Positions 7,538 through 16,467 of a DNA stretch of 64,000 nt are shown in pieces. Within the stretch, counting starts at the first letter, position 1, and the number at the start of each line of letters is the position of its first letter. Source of the stretch: CAVSUZ01 sp963791885 (GTDB lineage: Bacteria > Pseudomonadota > Alphaproteobacteria > Acetobacterales > Acetobacteraceae); assembly GCA_963791885.1 (NCBI GenBank), contig CAWBUL010000004.1:992001-1056000 (forward strand), given 5' to 3'. A program made the translations under genes and the position numbers. The notes below the pieces were generated by a model. The model had not been told where the DNA came from, searched no databases, and saw only the letters and a list, made by a program, of their open reading frames with translations.

Positions 7538-9766
7538 TCAATCGGGTGTTACAATACCGAACGAATTGGAGCGCGGGAACCCGTTCGGCACCATCCGCCC
7601 GGCCTGGCCCCGCTCTCCCAGCCATGGGCGAATGTCTGTTTCCGTCCGCACCTTGTCACCCAGACGCCAACTCAGCCCGTCACTGTGGGCGAACACTTTG
7701 ACATCGGCGAGTTCGCCGTCCTTATACCTCTGCAAAATCACACCCGCGCCCCGTGCCATCTCCGGCACCTGCTCCAGCGGAAACACCAGCAGTTTGCGGG
7801 AGGTGCCGAGCACCGCGACCAGATCACCCTCGGCCGGGATGCACACGGCTGCTTCTTCGCCGGGACGAAGGTTCAGCACCTGCTTGCCGGTGCGCTTTTC
7901 GGCAAGCAGCTCCGCCTCCAACACCAGAAAGCCGCGGCCGGTCCGGCTGGCGAGCAGATAGCGGACCCCTTCATTCGGAACGAACAGTGCCAGGGGTTCG
8001 CTGTCGTTGCCCAAATCGGCCAGGACGCGCACGGGCTGGCCGTCGCCGCGGCCGCGTGGCAGATCGGCGGCTCTAAGAGTATAGGCGCGGCCATTGGTTG
8101 CGAATAGAACCAGTCGGTCGGTCGATTGACACGCCACGAGCAGCTTGAGCTTGTCGCCTTCCTTGAAACGTATCTCGGCAGGGTCGGCGATGCTGCCCTT
8201 CAGGGCACGAATCCACCCCTTGTCGGACAGCACCACAGTGAGCGCCTCGCGCTCTACGAACGCATCCGTCGAGATATCCACCGCGGCTGGCGGCTGAGCG
8301 ATATCCGTGCGACGCTCGCCCAGCGGACCTGTACCAAAATCGGTGCGGGTTTTTTCAAGCTCCTCGGTGATGCGTGCCCAGCGCAGCGCTTCGTCACCCA
8401 GCAGCGCTTTGAGATCCTTGCGCTCGCGCGTCAGGCCGCGATGCTCTTTGCGGATCTCCATCTCCTCCAGCTTGCGGAGGGAGCGGAGGCGCATGTTGAG
8501 GATAGCCTCGGCTTGCACATCGGAGAGCGAGAAGCGCGACATCAGCCGGGGTTTGGGATGTTCCTCCTCGCGGATGATGGCGATCACCTCATCGAGGTTC
8601 AGATAGACAAGCAGATAACCGTCGAGCACTTCCAGCCGGTGCTCGATAGCGTCGAGGCGATGGCGGGAGCGGCGGACCAGCACCTCGTGGCGGTGATCCA
8701 GCCAAGCGCGCAACACCTGCTTCAGGTTCATCACAAGCGGGGTGCGCGTCGCATCCAGGACGTTCATGTTGAGCGAGAAGCGGCTTTCCAGCGCGGTGGC
8801 GCGGAACAGCGTTTCCATCAGCACTTCAGGCTCGACGCCGCGCGTGCGCGGTTCCAGCACCAAGCGGATGTCCTCGGTGCTCTCGTCGCGTACGTCACCG
8901 AGCAGCGGTAGCTTCCGCTCCTCGATCAATTGCGCGATCTGCTCGATCAGCCTGGCTTTTTGGACCTGATACGGGATCTGGGTGACGACGATCTGCCAGG
9001 CGCCGAACTTGCTGCGTTCGACGGACCAGCGGGCACGTACGCGGAAGCCGCCACGGCCGGTTTCGTATGCGGCAAGGATGGTGGCCGGATCCTCCACCAG
9101 CAACCCGCCGGTGGGGAAATCCGGTCCCGGCATCAGTTTGAGCAGATCGGCGATTCCTGCCTTGGGATGTTTGATCAGGTGGATCGCGGCGGCGCAGACC
9201 TCGGCGGCATTGTGCGGCGGAATCGATGTCGCCATGCCCACGGCGATACCCGTAGCGCCGTTAGCGAGCAGGTTGGGGAATGCGCCGGGGAGGACGAGGG
9301 GTTCGTGTTCTTCGCCGTCGTAGGTGGGGCGCAGATCAACGGCGTTTTCGTCGATACCCGCCAGCAGCGCCTGGGCGACGGCTGTGAGCCGCGCTTCGGT
9401 GTAACGCATCGCGGCGGGGTTGTCGCCGTCGATATTGCCAAAATTTCCCTGACCTTCGACCAGCGGATAACGCGCGGCAAAATCCTGCGCGAGCCGCACC
9501 AGTGCGTCGTACACCGCAACGTCGCCATGAGGATGGAACTTACCGATGACATCGCCGACGACGCGCGCGCATTTCTTGAAGCCGGAGGCCGGATCCAGAC
9601 GCAACAGGTGCATGGCATAGACCAGGCGCCGATGCACGGGCTTCAGCCCATCGCGCACGTCCGGCAGCGAGCGGGACATGATGGTGGAGAGCGCGTAGGC
9701 CAGGTACCGCTCCGAGAGGGCGTCGGAGAGGCGTGTATCCTCAATATGGCCGATCTCGTCAGGCAT
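7538..9766 (-). CDS. parC: DNA topoisomerase IV subunit A
   Basis: A 742-aa type II topoisomerase subunit that cuts and rejoins DNA to decatenate daughter chromosomes, acting with ParE. The N-terminus has the GyrA/ParC signature SRSLPDVRDGLKPVHRR. The catalytic Tyr lies in PAAMRYTEARL, preceded by GNFGNIDGDNPAA, and the C-terminal third forms a short beta-propeller, as expected for alphaproteobacterial ParC. The ATG at 9766 overlaps the recO stop (TGATG). The frame stays open farther upstream but that part lies inside recO and is unlike ParC. The TG-rich 3' end lies 75 bp from the next gene. Confidence 0.95.
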   Translation of the reverse strand: MPDEIGHIEDTRLSDALSERYLAYALSTIMSRSLPDVRDGLKPVHRRLVYAMHLLRLDPASGFKKCARVVGDVIGKFHPHGDVAVYDALVRLAQDFAARYPLVEGQGNFGNIDGDNPAAMRYTEARLTAVAQALLAGIDENAVDLRPTYDGEEHEPLVLPGAFPNLLANGATGIAVGMATSIPPHNAAEVCAAAIHLIKHPKAGIADLLKLMPGPDFPTGGLLVEDPATILAAYETGRGGFRVRARWSVERSKFGAWQIVVTQIPYQVQKARLIEQIAQLIEERKLPLLGDVRDESTEDIRLVLEPRTRGVEPEVLMETLFRATALESRFSLNMNVLDATRTPLVMNLKQVLRAWLDHRHEVLVRRSRHRLDAIEHRLEVLDGYLLVYLNLDEVIAIIREEEHPKPRLMSRFSLSDVQAEAILNMRLRSLRKLEEMEIRKEHRGLTRERKDLKALLGDEALRWARITEELEKTRTDFGTGPLGERRTDIAQPPAAVDISTDAFVEREALTVVLSDKGWIRALKGSIADPAEIRFKEGDKLKLLVACQSTDRLVLFATNGRAYTLRAADLPRGRGDGQPVRVLADLGNDSEPLALFVPNEGVRYLLASRTGRGFLVLEAELLAEKRTGKQVLNLRPGEEAAVCIPAEGDLVAVLGTSRKLLVFPLEQVPEMARGAGVILQRYKDGELADVKVFAHSDGLSWRLGDKVRTETDIRPWLGERGQAGRMVPNGFPRSNSFGIVTPD

Positions 9767-10503
9767 CAGGGCCGAGTTGCGGTGGCGAGGACCATCACCT
9801 GGTCGTACAGCATGCGCCGCGCCAGCGGCAACGGTCGGTGCAGCGCGCCGAACGCGTTCCGTTCCAGGAAATGCCCGGTCAGGCGCAGGCCGTCGGCCCA
9901 TTCTGCGGGAGTGCCGGCGGTTCCCAAGCGCAGAAATCCGGGCAGGGGCAGCAGTTTTTCGCGCCACAGGCCGGCGGCAGAATCGCTGACGGCGCGTCCA
10001 GTTTTGGGTGACACCCAGGCGAGAGCCTCGGTCTCGCCTGTCACCGCGCATGTGGTGAGGTCAAGCGCGTAGCCCAGTTCCGCGAGCAGCATGATTTCCC
10101 AGTCGATCAGGCGTGGCAGCGGCGCAGCCGCGCGCGCCAGCGCCACAACGATGTCGATCAGGCCGGTGAAGACGGGCTCATGCGGTTCCCGCTCGGGCAG
10201 TGCATCGGCCGCCAGGGCGCAGGCGGCTCGCAGCACAGCAAGTGCGAGCCGGTCGTCCATGATCAACGCGGCGGCGGGATGCACCAGTTCGGCGGAGACG
10301 GTGCCGAGCTGATCGGCCAGCCTGGCCACCCAGCGCGCCTGTACCAGATTCCCTGTCTGCCACACCGGCGCCTGCCCGCGTGATGCACCGCCGCGCGCAA
10401 GGCCGCGAAACACGCCATGGTCCGCCGTAAAGACCGTGGCGATTGCGTCAGATTCGCCGAAACCACGTGCGTCCAGCACGATGGCCGGCGCTTCCCATTC
10501 CAT
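9766..10503 (-). CDS. recO: DNA repair protein RecO
   Basis: A 245-aa recombination mediator that helps load RecA on SSB-coated DNA in the RecFOR pathway. The N-terminal OB fold is visible (MEWEAPAIVLDARGFGESDAIATVFT, then HGVFRGLARGG). The helical C-terminal half has the LLAELGYALDLTTCAVTG segment that normally carries a zinc site. Here the Cys set is incomplete (one Cys), as in many alphaproteobacterial RecO. The start at 10503 leaves only 24 bp to the divergent mmcB. The stop overlaps the parC start by one base, giving a coupled recO-parC pair. Confidence 0.92.
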   Translation of the reverse strand: MEWEAPAIVLDARGFGESDAIATVFTADHGVFRGLARGGASRGQAPVWQTGNLVQARWVARLADQLGTVSAELVHPAAALIMDDRLALAVLRAACALAADALPEREPHEPVFTGLIDIVVALARAAAPLPRLIDWEIMLLAELGYALDLTTCAVTGETEALAWVSPKTGRAVSDSAAGLWREKLLPLPGFLRLGTAGTPAEWADGLRLTGHFLERNAFGALHRPLPLARRMLYDQVMVLATATRP

Positions 10504-10527
10504 GCGGGGGAGACTACCACAAACGCG

Positions 10528-11001
10528 ATGAACGTGCCGATCCCGTCGGTCAGTGATTGCGCTGCGGGCATCCGCCGCGCGGCGGCGCTGCTGTGTGCCC
10601 GGATGTCCTGGGCGGCGCTGCACGAAGTCACCTTCCCCAATGGAAGGCGAGCGGACCTTCTGGCGTTGACGCCGGATGGGCGGTTCGCTTGCATCGAGGT
10701 GAAGTCCTGTGCGCGGGATTTCCTGAGTGATGGGAAATGGCACGAATACCGTGATTACTGCGACGTGTTCTATTTCGCGGTGGACAGCGATTTTCCGTTG
10801 GACCTGCTGCCGGACCCGGTCGGGCTGATCCTGACCGCGGGGAATGAGGCTGAGATCGCGCGCGACGCTCCGGCTCATGCGCTGGCGCCGGCGCGGCGGC
10901 GGGCCTTGCTCCAGCGGTTCGCTTTTCTGGGTGCCACGCGGCTTACGATGTTGCAGGACCCAGCGATCGGTGCGCTGCGCATGGCGCTGAGGGCGGACTG
11001 A
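10528..11001 (+). CDS. mmcB: MmcB-family DNA repair nuclease-like protein
   Basis: A 157-aa protein of the MmcB (formerly DUF1052) family found in alphaproteobacteria. It has a PD-(D/E)XK-like core: RRADLLALTPDGRFACIEVKSCARDF supplies the Asp and the E-x-K, followed by the conserved DYCDVFYFAVD. MmcB is linked to the SOS mutasome and DNA damage response in Caulobacter. It is divergent from recO across 24 bp. The stop overlaps the next ATG (TGATG), tying it to an alcohol dehydrogenase. Confidence 0.85.
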   Translation: MNVPIPSVSDCAAGIRRAAALLCARMSWAALHEVTFPNGRRADLLALTPDGRFACIEVKSCARDFLSDGKWHEYRDYCDVFYFAVDSDFPLDLLPDPVGLILTAGNEAEIARDAPAHALAPARRRALLQRFAFLGATRLTMLQDPAIGALRMALRAD

Positions 11002-11993
11002 TGAAGGCGATGCTCTTCCGTGCGGCGCACACGCCTTTGACGTGTTCGGAAATACCCGACCCGCAGCCGGGTCCGGGCGAGGTGCTGCTGCGCGTTGTCG
11101 CCTGTGCGGTCTGCCGCACGGACCTGCACATTGTGGACGGGGAACTTGCCCATCCGAAGCGCCCGGTCGTGCCGGGGCACGAAATCGTCGGCCGGGTGGT
11201 CAGTCTCGGCGCCGGAGTACAGGCATTCCAGCCGGGTGACCGCGTCGGCGTGCCCTGGCTCGGCTGGACCTGTGGCGTTTGCCGCTACTGCCGGTCCGGG
11301 CAGGAGAATCTGTGCCCTCAGGCCCGTTTCACCGGTTACGAAATAGATGGAGGCTACGCGGAATACACCGTAGCCGATGTGCGCTACTGCTTTCCCATTC
11401 CCGACGTGTACTCAGACGCGGAAGCCGCGCCGCTGCTTTGCGCCGGGCTGATCGGCTATCGCTGCCTGCGCATGGCTGGCGACGCAGAAGCCTTAGGCAT
11501 CTACGGCTTCGGTGCGGCCGCGCACATTATCGCGCAGGTGGCGCGGCATCAGGGACGGTGCGTCTTTGCTTTCACGCGGGTGGGGGATGCTCAGGCGCAG
11601 GAATTCGCGCGCAGGATGGGGGCGGAATGGGCGGGAGCCTCTGACGAACAGCCGCCCGAGCCGCTTGATGCAGCGATCATATTTGCTCCCGTTGGGGCGT
11701 TGGTGCCGCAGGCGCTACGGGCGGTGCGCCCGGGAGGCGTCGTCGTGTGCGGCGGCATCCATATGAGCGATATCCCCTCCTTCCCGTACGACTGGCTGTG
11801 GGAGGAGCGGGTGATCCGGTCCGTCGCCAACCTGACCCGTCAGGACGCGCAAGAGTTTCTGGCGCTCGCGCCGCAGGTGCCGGTTCGCACGCATGTTGTC
11901 GAATACGCCCTGGAGAAGGCGAATGCGGCGCTGGAGGATTTACGTGAGGGCCGGCTGGAAGGTGCCGCGGTGCTGATCCCGAACCCGGCCTGA
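11001..11993 (+). CDS. Zinc-dependent alcohol dehydrogenase (medium chain)
   Basis: A 330-aa MDR-family oxidoreductase that converts an alcohol and NAD(P)+ to an aldehyde. The catalytic zinc ligands are Cys38 (CAVCRTD) and the GHE motif at His60-Glu61. The structural zinc Cys are 91, 94, 97 and 105. The Rossmann motif is a variant, GIYGFGAAAHI. It resembles the AdhP/adhA group found with acetic acid bacteria, but the substrate is unknown. Translationally coupled to mmcB by a 1-nt overlap and convergent with the EIIA gene (1-bp gap), with no terminator visible. Confidence 0.88.
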   Translation: MKAMLFRAAHTPLTCSEIPDPQPGPGEVLLRVVACAVCRTDLHIVDGELAHPKRPVVPGHEIVGRVVSLGAGVQAFQPGDRVGVPWLGWTCGVCRYCRSGQENLCPQARFTGYEIDGGYAEYTVADVRYCFPIPDVYSDAEAAPLLCAGLIGYRCLRMAGDAEALGIYGFGAAAHIIAQVARHQGRCVFAFTRVGDAQAQEFARRMGAEWAGASDEQPPEPLDAAIIFAPVGALVPQALRAVRPGGVVVCGGIHMSDIPSFPYDWLWEERVIRSVANLTRQDAQEFLALAPQVPVRTHVVEYALEKANAALEDLREGRLEGAAVLIPNPA

Positions 11994-11994
11994 G

Positions 11995-12441
11995 TCAGGC
12001 CGCTGCCAGAACCGCGTGCAGTGCCGGCCCGTTCGCTGCTTCTCGAAGGCGGCGCGTGAATGCTTCCTCGCGCATCGGCCGGGATATGGCGGCCAGCGTC
12101 GAAAGATGATCGCTTGCCCCGTTGGTCGGCGTCAGCAGCAGAACGACAATGTCAACCGGCCGGTCATCTACTGCGGCGAAGTCGATCGGCTTGGAAAGCC
12201 GCGCGAACATGGCGAACGGCTTGGATAAGCCGGGAAGGCGTGCATGCGGCAGGGCGAACCCTTTGCCCAGCCCCGTTGATCCCAGCTCCTCCCGCTGCTG
12301 CAGCGCGTCCTGGATCAATGGCTGGTCCAGCTTCACGGCTGCAGCGGCGCGGCGGGAGAGTTCGGTCAGAAGCTGTGCCTTCGTGCCGACACGCAGACCC
12401 TCGATTACTTGCGCGGGTCCGATCAGTTCACCCAGCGTCAT
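11995..12441 (-). CDS. ptsN: EIIA(Ntr)-like PTS phosphocarrier in the kdp operon
   Basis: A 148-aa EIIA domain of the fructose/nitrogen (PtsN) type. The phospho-acceptor is His66 in GFALPHARLPG, preceded by REELGSTGLGKG, and the fold is full length. EIIA(Ntr) is phosphorylated by the nitrogen PTS, and in E. coli the unphosphorylated form binds KdpD and Trk proteins to tune K+ uptake. Its ATG overlaps the kdpE stop by 4 nt (ATGA, 12438-12441), so it is the last gene of the kdp operon. That placement suggests a dedicated EIIA for KdpD. The symbol is by homology; a second ptsN near rpoN may exist elsewhere. Confidence 0.85.
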   Translation of the reverse strand: MTLGELIGPAQVIEGLRVGTKAQLLTELSRRAAAAVKLDQPLIQDALQQREELGSTGLGKGFALPHARLPGLSKPFAMFARLSKPIDFAAVDDRPVDIVVLLLTPTNGASDHLSTLAAISRPMREEAFTRRLREAANGPALHAVLAAA

Positions 12442-13139
12442 GGTTCGGCTCCGCGCAGGCGATAGCCCACGCCGGTTTCCGTCACGATGTATTCCGGCCG
12501 TTCCGGATCGGCCTCGATCTTTTGGCGCAGCGCGCGGATGTAGATGCGCAGATATTGCACGTCGGTGCCGGGGCCCCAGACTGCTTTCAGGATCATGTTG
12601 TGCGTCAGCACCTTGCCGGCATGTGCTACAAGGATGCGCAATAGCTCGTACTCGCGGGGGGAGAACTTCACCTCCTTGCCGCGGACTGTGACGATACGAC
12701 GCACGAGATCGACGGTTAGATCGCCGGTGCGAAAGACTGGCTTTTCCCCCTCCTGCTGCAATTTGTGCCTCTGAGCGGCGCGCAAGCGGGCGAGGAGTTC
12801 TTCGATACCGAAAGGCTTCGTGACGTAATCGTCCGCGCCCAGATCAAGCGCGGCGACCTTCGCTGCCTCGTCGTCACGGCTCGAGAGCACGATGATAGGA
12901 ACCATGTCGCGGTCTTCGCGCACGGCGCGGATCACGTCCAGACCGTCCATGTCCGGCAGACCCAGGTCCAACACGACCATATCTGCGCGGTGCTGCCGCA
13001 ACGCGTCCAAGGCGGCGCGCCCTGTGTCCGCCTCTGCCACCACGTAGCCCTTGCTGGACAGTCCCGCACGAAGAAACCGAAGGATTGCCGGTTCGTCGTC
13101 AACCACCAGGATGCGGGCAGGTCCGGCGCCCGACATCAA
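12438..13139 (-). CDS. kdpE: K+ uptake response regulator KdpE
   Basis: A 233-aa OmpR-type regulator that activates the kdp promoter when phosphorylated by KdpD. Receiver: DDE at 14-16, phospho-Asp58 in VVLDLGLPDMDG, and Lys in VTKPFG. The winged-helix C-terminus holds KFSPREYELLRILVAHAGKVLTH and GPGTDVQYLRIYIRALRQKIE, the KdpE-specific LRxYxxxLRxK helix. It overlaps kdpD by 4 nt (13136-13139) and is followed by the EIIA gene, also with a 4-nt overlap. Confidence 0.95.
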   Translation of the reverse strand: MMSGAGPARILVVDDEPAILRFLRAGLSSKGYVVAEADTGRAALDALRQHRADMVVLDLGLPDMDGLDVIRAVREDRDMVPIIVLSSRDDEAAKVAALDLGADDYVTKPFGIEELLARLRAAQRHKLQQEGEKPVFRTGDLTVDLVRRIVTVRGKEVKFSPREYELLRILVAHAGKVLTHNMILKAVWGPGTDVQYLRIYIRALRQKIEADPERPEYIVTETGVGYRLRGAEP

Positions 13140-15829
13140 TGTATGTCCACGCGATCCGCATCACGCGGCACAGGCAGGCTGATGGTGAACACCGCGCCGG
13201 AACGATCGGTGCGGTTCGCCGCTGTGATGCGCCCCTGCATAGCCTCCACGAAGCCGCGGCAGATCGCGAGGCCAAGCCCCGTGCCTGCCCGCCGCCGATC
13301 GCCCGTGCGAGCGCGGTAGAATTTTTCGAAGATGTGGTCCAGGTCCGCGGGTGGGATGCCGGGCCCTTCGTCCATCACCTGCAGGCACACCGTCTCGTTC
13401 GAACGCCAGGCGCGGACGGAGATCAGCGTGCCGGGCGGCGCGTATTTCGCGGCATTGTCGAGCAGGTTGAAGAGGACTTGGTCGAAGAGGACCTCGTCGA
13501 GGTCAAGGAGCGGAAGGTCGGCTTCCAGCCGCGTTTCTATCTGATGATGCGCCAATACCTTGGCGGCGCGGCGCAGCGCGCTGCCGATCGCGTCCGCCAG
13601 GTCCACGCGCTGGGTGCGCAACTGCAGCGGGCCCGCCTCCAGCCGGGTCATATCGAGAAGGTTGCCGATGAAGCGATTCAGTCTCTCTGCCTCGTCCTGG
13701 ATGGTGCGCAGCAGCTCCCGCGCTGTCTCGCGGTCCAGGCTGTCTCCGGACGACACAAGGCTGGTGACGGATCCGAGAATGGAGGCAAGCGGTGTACGCA
13801 GGTCATGCGAGATGGAGGTCAGGAGCGCCGCTCTCAGCCGATCCGTTTCGGCTGCCAGGCGGGCGCGCTCGATGTCCTCCACCAGATTAATGCGCTCCAC
13901 CGCTAGCGCGGTCTGGTCGGCGAGTGCCGTCAAAAGCCGCTGTTGATCAGGGCTCAGCATCGGGCCGGGCTGGTCGCGGTCGATGCCGATCACGCCCACG
14001 GCGCCGCGTCCTGTCTGCATGGGCAGGAACAGCCGCTTGGCGCCGGGCAGCGTGTCGGCGCCGCGTCCGGCCGGGCGGTTGCGCTCCCACGTCCAGCGGG
14101 CGGCCCCGAGATCGGCGTCGTCCAGTCGATCCTCCGGCGGGAATCCGGCGCGGACGTCGAGCACGCCGTCGCGCGGCAACAGGATCACGACATGCACCTT
14201 CAGCATCAGCGCGATCTGGTGCACCGCGGCCCAGAGCAGGTCGTCCAGATCCGCCGTGGCGGCAAGCTTGCGGCTAAAACCATATAATTCTTCGGTGGTG
14301 CGCGCGCGCTGGCGCGCAGTAATGGCCTGCGCCCGTACCCGCGCGGTCAGATTGCTGGCGATCACTGCCGTGACGGCAAAGAAGAACAGCGCGACGACAT
14401 TCTCGGGATCGGCGATCGTCAGCGTGTACAGCGGCGGCAGGAAGAAGAAATTATAGGCCAGCATGCTGACTAGGCTGGCCAGCAGCGCCGGCCACAAGCC
14501 GTACGCCACGGCCGAGACCAGCACCGCGAGCAGGAACGTCAGCGCGACGCTGGTGATGCCCAGCACGTCGCGGAGGAGAAGCGCGATCCCGAGTGAAACG
14601 GCGACAAAGGCGATGCTACCGAGATAGGCGTGCGCCTCGGTCTGGATATGCACAAAATCGGTGAGCTGCCGGCTGGCTTTGGATTCGTCATCGCTGCGCG
14701 CGACCACGTGCACGCTGGCGCCCCCGGCCTGGCGGATCACCTGCTGTGACAGCGATCCCCGGATCAGGTCCTCCCACCACGGGCGCGGCGGCTGAACGAT
14801 GATGATGTGGGTGAAGTTGTTGGCCTTGGCGTATTCGCCGATGGTGTCCGCCACATCCTCACCCGGCAGGGTGACGGTTTCGGCGCCCAGGCGCTCGGCC
14901 AGCCGCATCGTCTCGGCGATGCGGTCGCGCTCTTTCTCCCTCAATCCCAGATCGCGGCCGGTTTCTATATGGATCGCAGCCCAGGGGGCCTTGAGGTTGT
15001 CGGCCATGCGCTTGGCCAGACGCACCACCTTCGCGCTGCCCGGATCGGTGCCAATGCATGCCAGCACACGTTCACCGGCGGCCCAGGGACCGGCGATCGC
15101 ATGGGCCTGCATGTAGCGCACCATCTGCGCGTCTACGCGCTGCGCCGTGCGCCGCAATGCGAGTTCGCGCAGGGCCGTCAGATTGCCTTGGGAGAAGTAG
15201 TGCCCGATCGCACGCTCCGCCTGGTGCGGGATGTAAACCTTGCCGTCCTTCAGGCGCTGAATCAGGTCGCCGGGTGTCAGGTCGATCAGTTCGACATCAT
15301 CAGCGGCATCAATGATGGAATCAGGCACAGTTTCCCGCACTCTGATGCGGGTGATGCGCGCGACCACATCGTTGAGGCTTTCGATGTGCTGAACGTTCAA
15401 CGTGGCGTAGACGTCGATCCCCGCCGCGATCAGCTCCTCGACATCCATGTAGCGTTTGGGATGTCGGCTGCCTGGCGCGTTGGTGTGCGCAAGCTCATCC
15501 ACCAGGACCAGTTTCGGGCGCCGGGCCAGCACTGCGTTCAGGTCCATTTCCCGCAGCACGTGGCCCTTGTACTCGATGCGCTGGCGGGGGATGATGTCCA
15601 GCCCCTGCAGCAGTGCTTCGGTTTCCCGCCGGCCGTGCGTTTCCACCACGCCGACCACGACGTCCACGCCTTCATTCTTGCGGGCGTGCGCAGCGGTGAG
15701 CATCTCGAAGGTCTTGCCAACCCCCGGCGCCGCCCCCAGGAAAATCTTCAGCTTGCCCCGCGTCTCCTGGTCAAGAGACGCAAGAAGCGCGTCCGCTGAT
15801 GGCCGCTGCAACGAATCCGTCGTTGTCAT
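13136..15829 (-). CDS. kdpD: K+ sensor histidine kinase KdpD
   Basis: An 897-aa sensor. N-terminal KdpD domain (about 22-235) has the ATP-binding loop GAAPGVGKT (32-40) and DELAHTNAPGSRH. A universal-stress-protein-like domain follows (about 250-375), then a four-helix DUF4118 membrane domain (about 403-495), a GAF domain (about 525-645), the HisKA box SHDLRTPLASILG with His675, and a catalytic domain with DEGPGIP and GTGLGLAI. It senses K+ limitation and turgor and phosphorylates KdpE. It starts 27 bp after kdpC. The USP and KdpD domains are known docking sites for partners, including EIIA(Ntr) in E. coli. Confidence 0.95.
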   Translation of the reverse strand: MTTTDSLQRPSADALLASLDQETRGKLKIFLGAAPGVGKTFEMLTAAHARKNEGVDVVVGVVETHGRRETEALLQGLDIIPRQRIEYKGHVLREMDLNAVLARRPKLVLVDELAHTNAPGSRHPKRYMDVEELIAAGIDVYATLNVQHIESLNDVVARITRIRVRETVPDSIIDAADDVELIDLTPGDLIQRLKDGKVYIPHQAERAIGHYFSQGNLTALRELALRRTAQRVDAQMVRYMQAHAIAGPWAAGERVLACIGTDPGSAKVVRLAKRMADNLKAPWAAIHIETGRDLGLREKERDRIAETMRLAERLGAETVTLPGEDVADTIGEYAKANNFTHIIIVQPPRPWWEDLIRGSLSQQVIRQAGGASVHVVARSDDESKASRQLTDFVHIQTEAHAYLGSIAFVAVSLGIALLLRDVLGITSVALTFLLAVLVSAVAYGLWPALLASLVSMLAYNFFFLPPLYTLTIADPENVVALFFFAVTAVIASNLTARVRAQAITARQRARTTEELYGFSRKLAATADLDDLLWAAVHQIALMLKVHVVILLPRDGVLDVRAGFPPEDRLDDADLGAARWTWERNRPAGRGADTLPGAKRLFLPMQTGRGAVGVIGIDRDQPGPMLSPDQQRLLTALADQTALAVERINLVEDIERARLAAETDRLRAALLTSISHDLRTPLASILGSVTSLVSSGDSLDRETARELLRTIQDEAERLNRFIGNLLDMTRLEAGPLQLRTQRVDLADAIGSALRRAAKVLAHHQIETRLEADLPLLDLDEVLFDQVLFNLLDNAAKYAPPGTLISVRAWRSNETVCLQVMDEGPGIPPADLDHIFEKFYRARTGDRRRAGTGLGLAICRGFVEAMQGRITAANRTDRSGAVFTISLPVPRDADRVDIH

Positions 15830-15856
15830 GCCCTCATTGAAGTAGGGCCGTTTGCC

Positions 15857-16456
15857 TCAATGGGACAGTGCATCCAGGGCAAGATTGAGTTCAAGCACGT
15901 TCACGTGCGGCTCCCCTATCACCCCCAGCGTCCGACCGGTGATGTGCTGTTCAACCAGTTGCCGCACCTGGGCCTCTGGCAGTCCACGTGCCTTTGCCAC
16001 GCGCGGCACCTGGAACAGCGCGCCCGCCGGCGTCAGATCCGGGTCCAGACCGCTGGCTGATGTGGTGACCAGATCGGCCGGAATCGGCGTGCCCGGGTTC
16101 TGGGCTGCCAGGGCAGCAGCGTCCGCCTTCACCCGATCCACCAACGCCTTGGACGTCGGACCCAGGTTGGACGCGGCTGAATTGTCCGCCGCATAAGGTA
16201 CGGCGATCGTCTTGCTCGGGTCCTTGGGATCAGGCTCTGTCGTCGCGGACGGACGGCCGTGGAAATAGCGGTCCGACGTGAAGCTCTGCCCGATCAGCGC
16301 CGAGCCGACCACCGTGCCGTTCTTTCGGATCAAGCTGCCATTCGCCTGATATGGAAACACCACCTGGGCGATGCCCGTCATGACCAGCGGATAGACCAGG
16401 CCGGTGATCACAGTCATGGCGATGATCATCATGATAGCAGGACGAATGTGTTTCAT
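15857..16456 (-). CDS. kdpC: K+-transporting ATPase subunit KdpC
   Basis: A 199-aa inner-membrane subunit with one N-terminal TM helix (about 8-30) and a periplasmic domain. Family motifs are seen: LIGQSFTSDRYFHGRPSA, DLVTTSASGLDPDLTPAGALFQ and QVRQLVEQHITGRTLGVIGEPHVNVLELNLAL. KdpC stabilises the KdpFABC complex and aids ATP binding by KdpB. It sits 11 bp after kdpB and is normal in length. Confidence 0.96.
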   Translation of the reverse strand: MKHIRPAIMMIIAMTVITGLVYPLVMTGIAQVVFPYQANGSLIRKNGTVVGSALIGQSFTSDRYFHGRPSATTEPDPKDPSKTIAVPYAADNSAASNLGPTSKALVDRVKADAAALAAQNPGTPIPADLVTTSASGLDPDLTPAGALFQVPRVAKARGLPEAQVRQLVEQHITGRTLGVIGEPHVNVLELNLALDALSH

Positions 16457-16467
16457 AACCGATGCCC

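Noticed and set aside
9767..10051. N-terminal extension of parC
   Set aside because: Lies inside recO in another frame and is unlike ParC. The family start is the ATG at 9766, which overlaps the recO stop.
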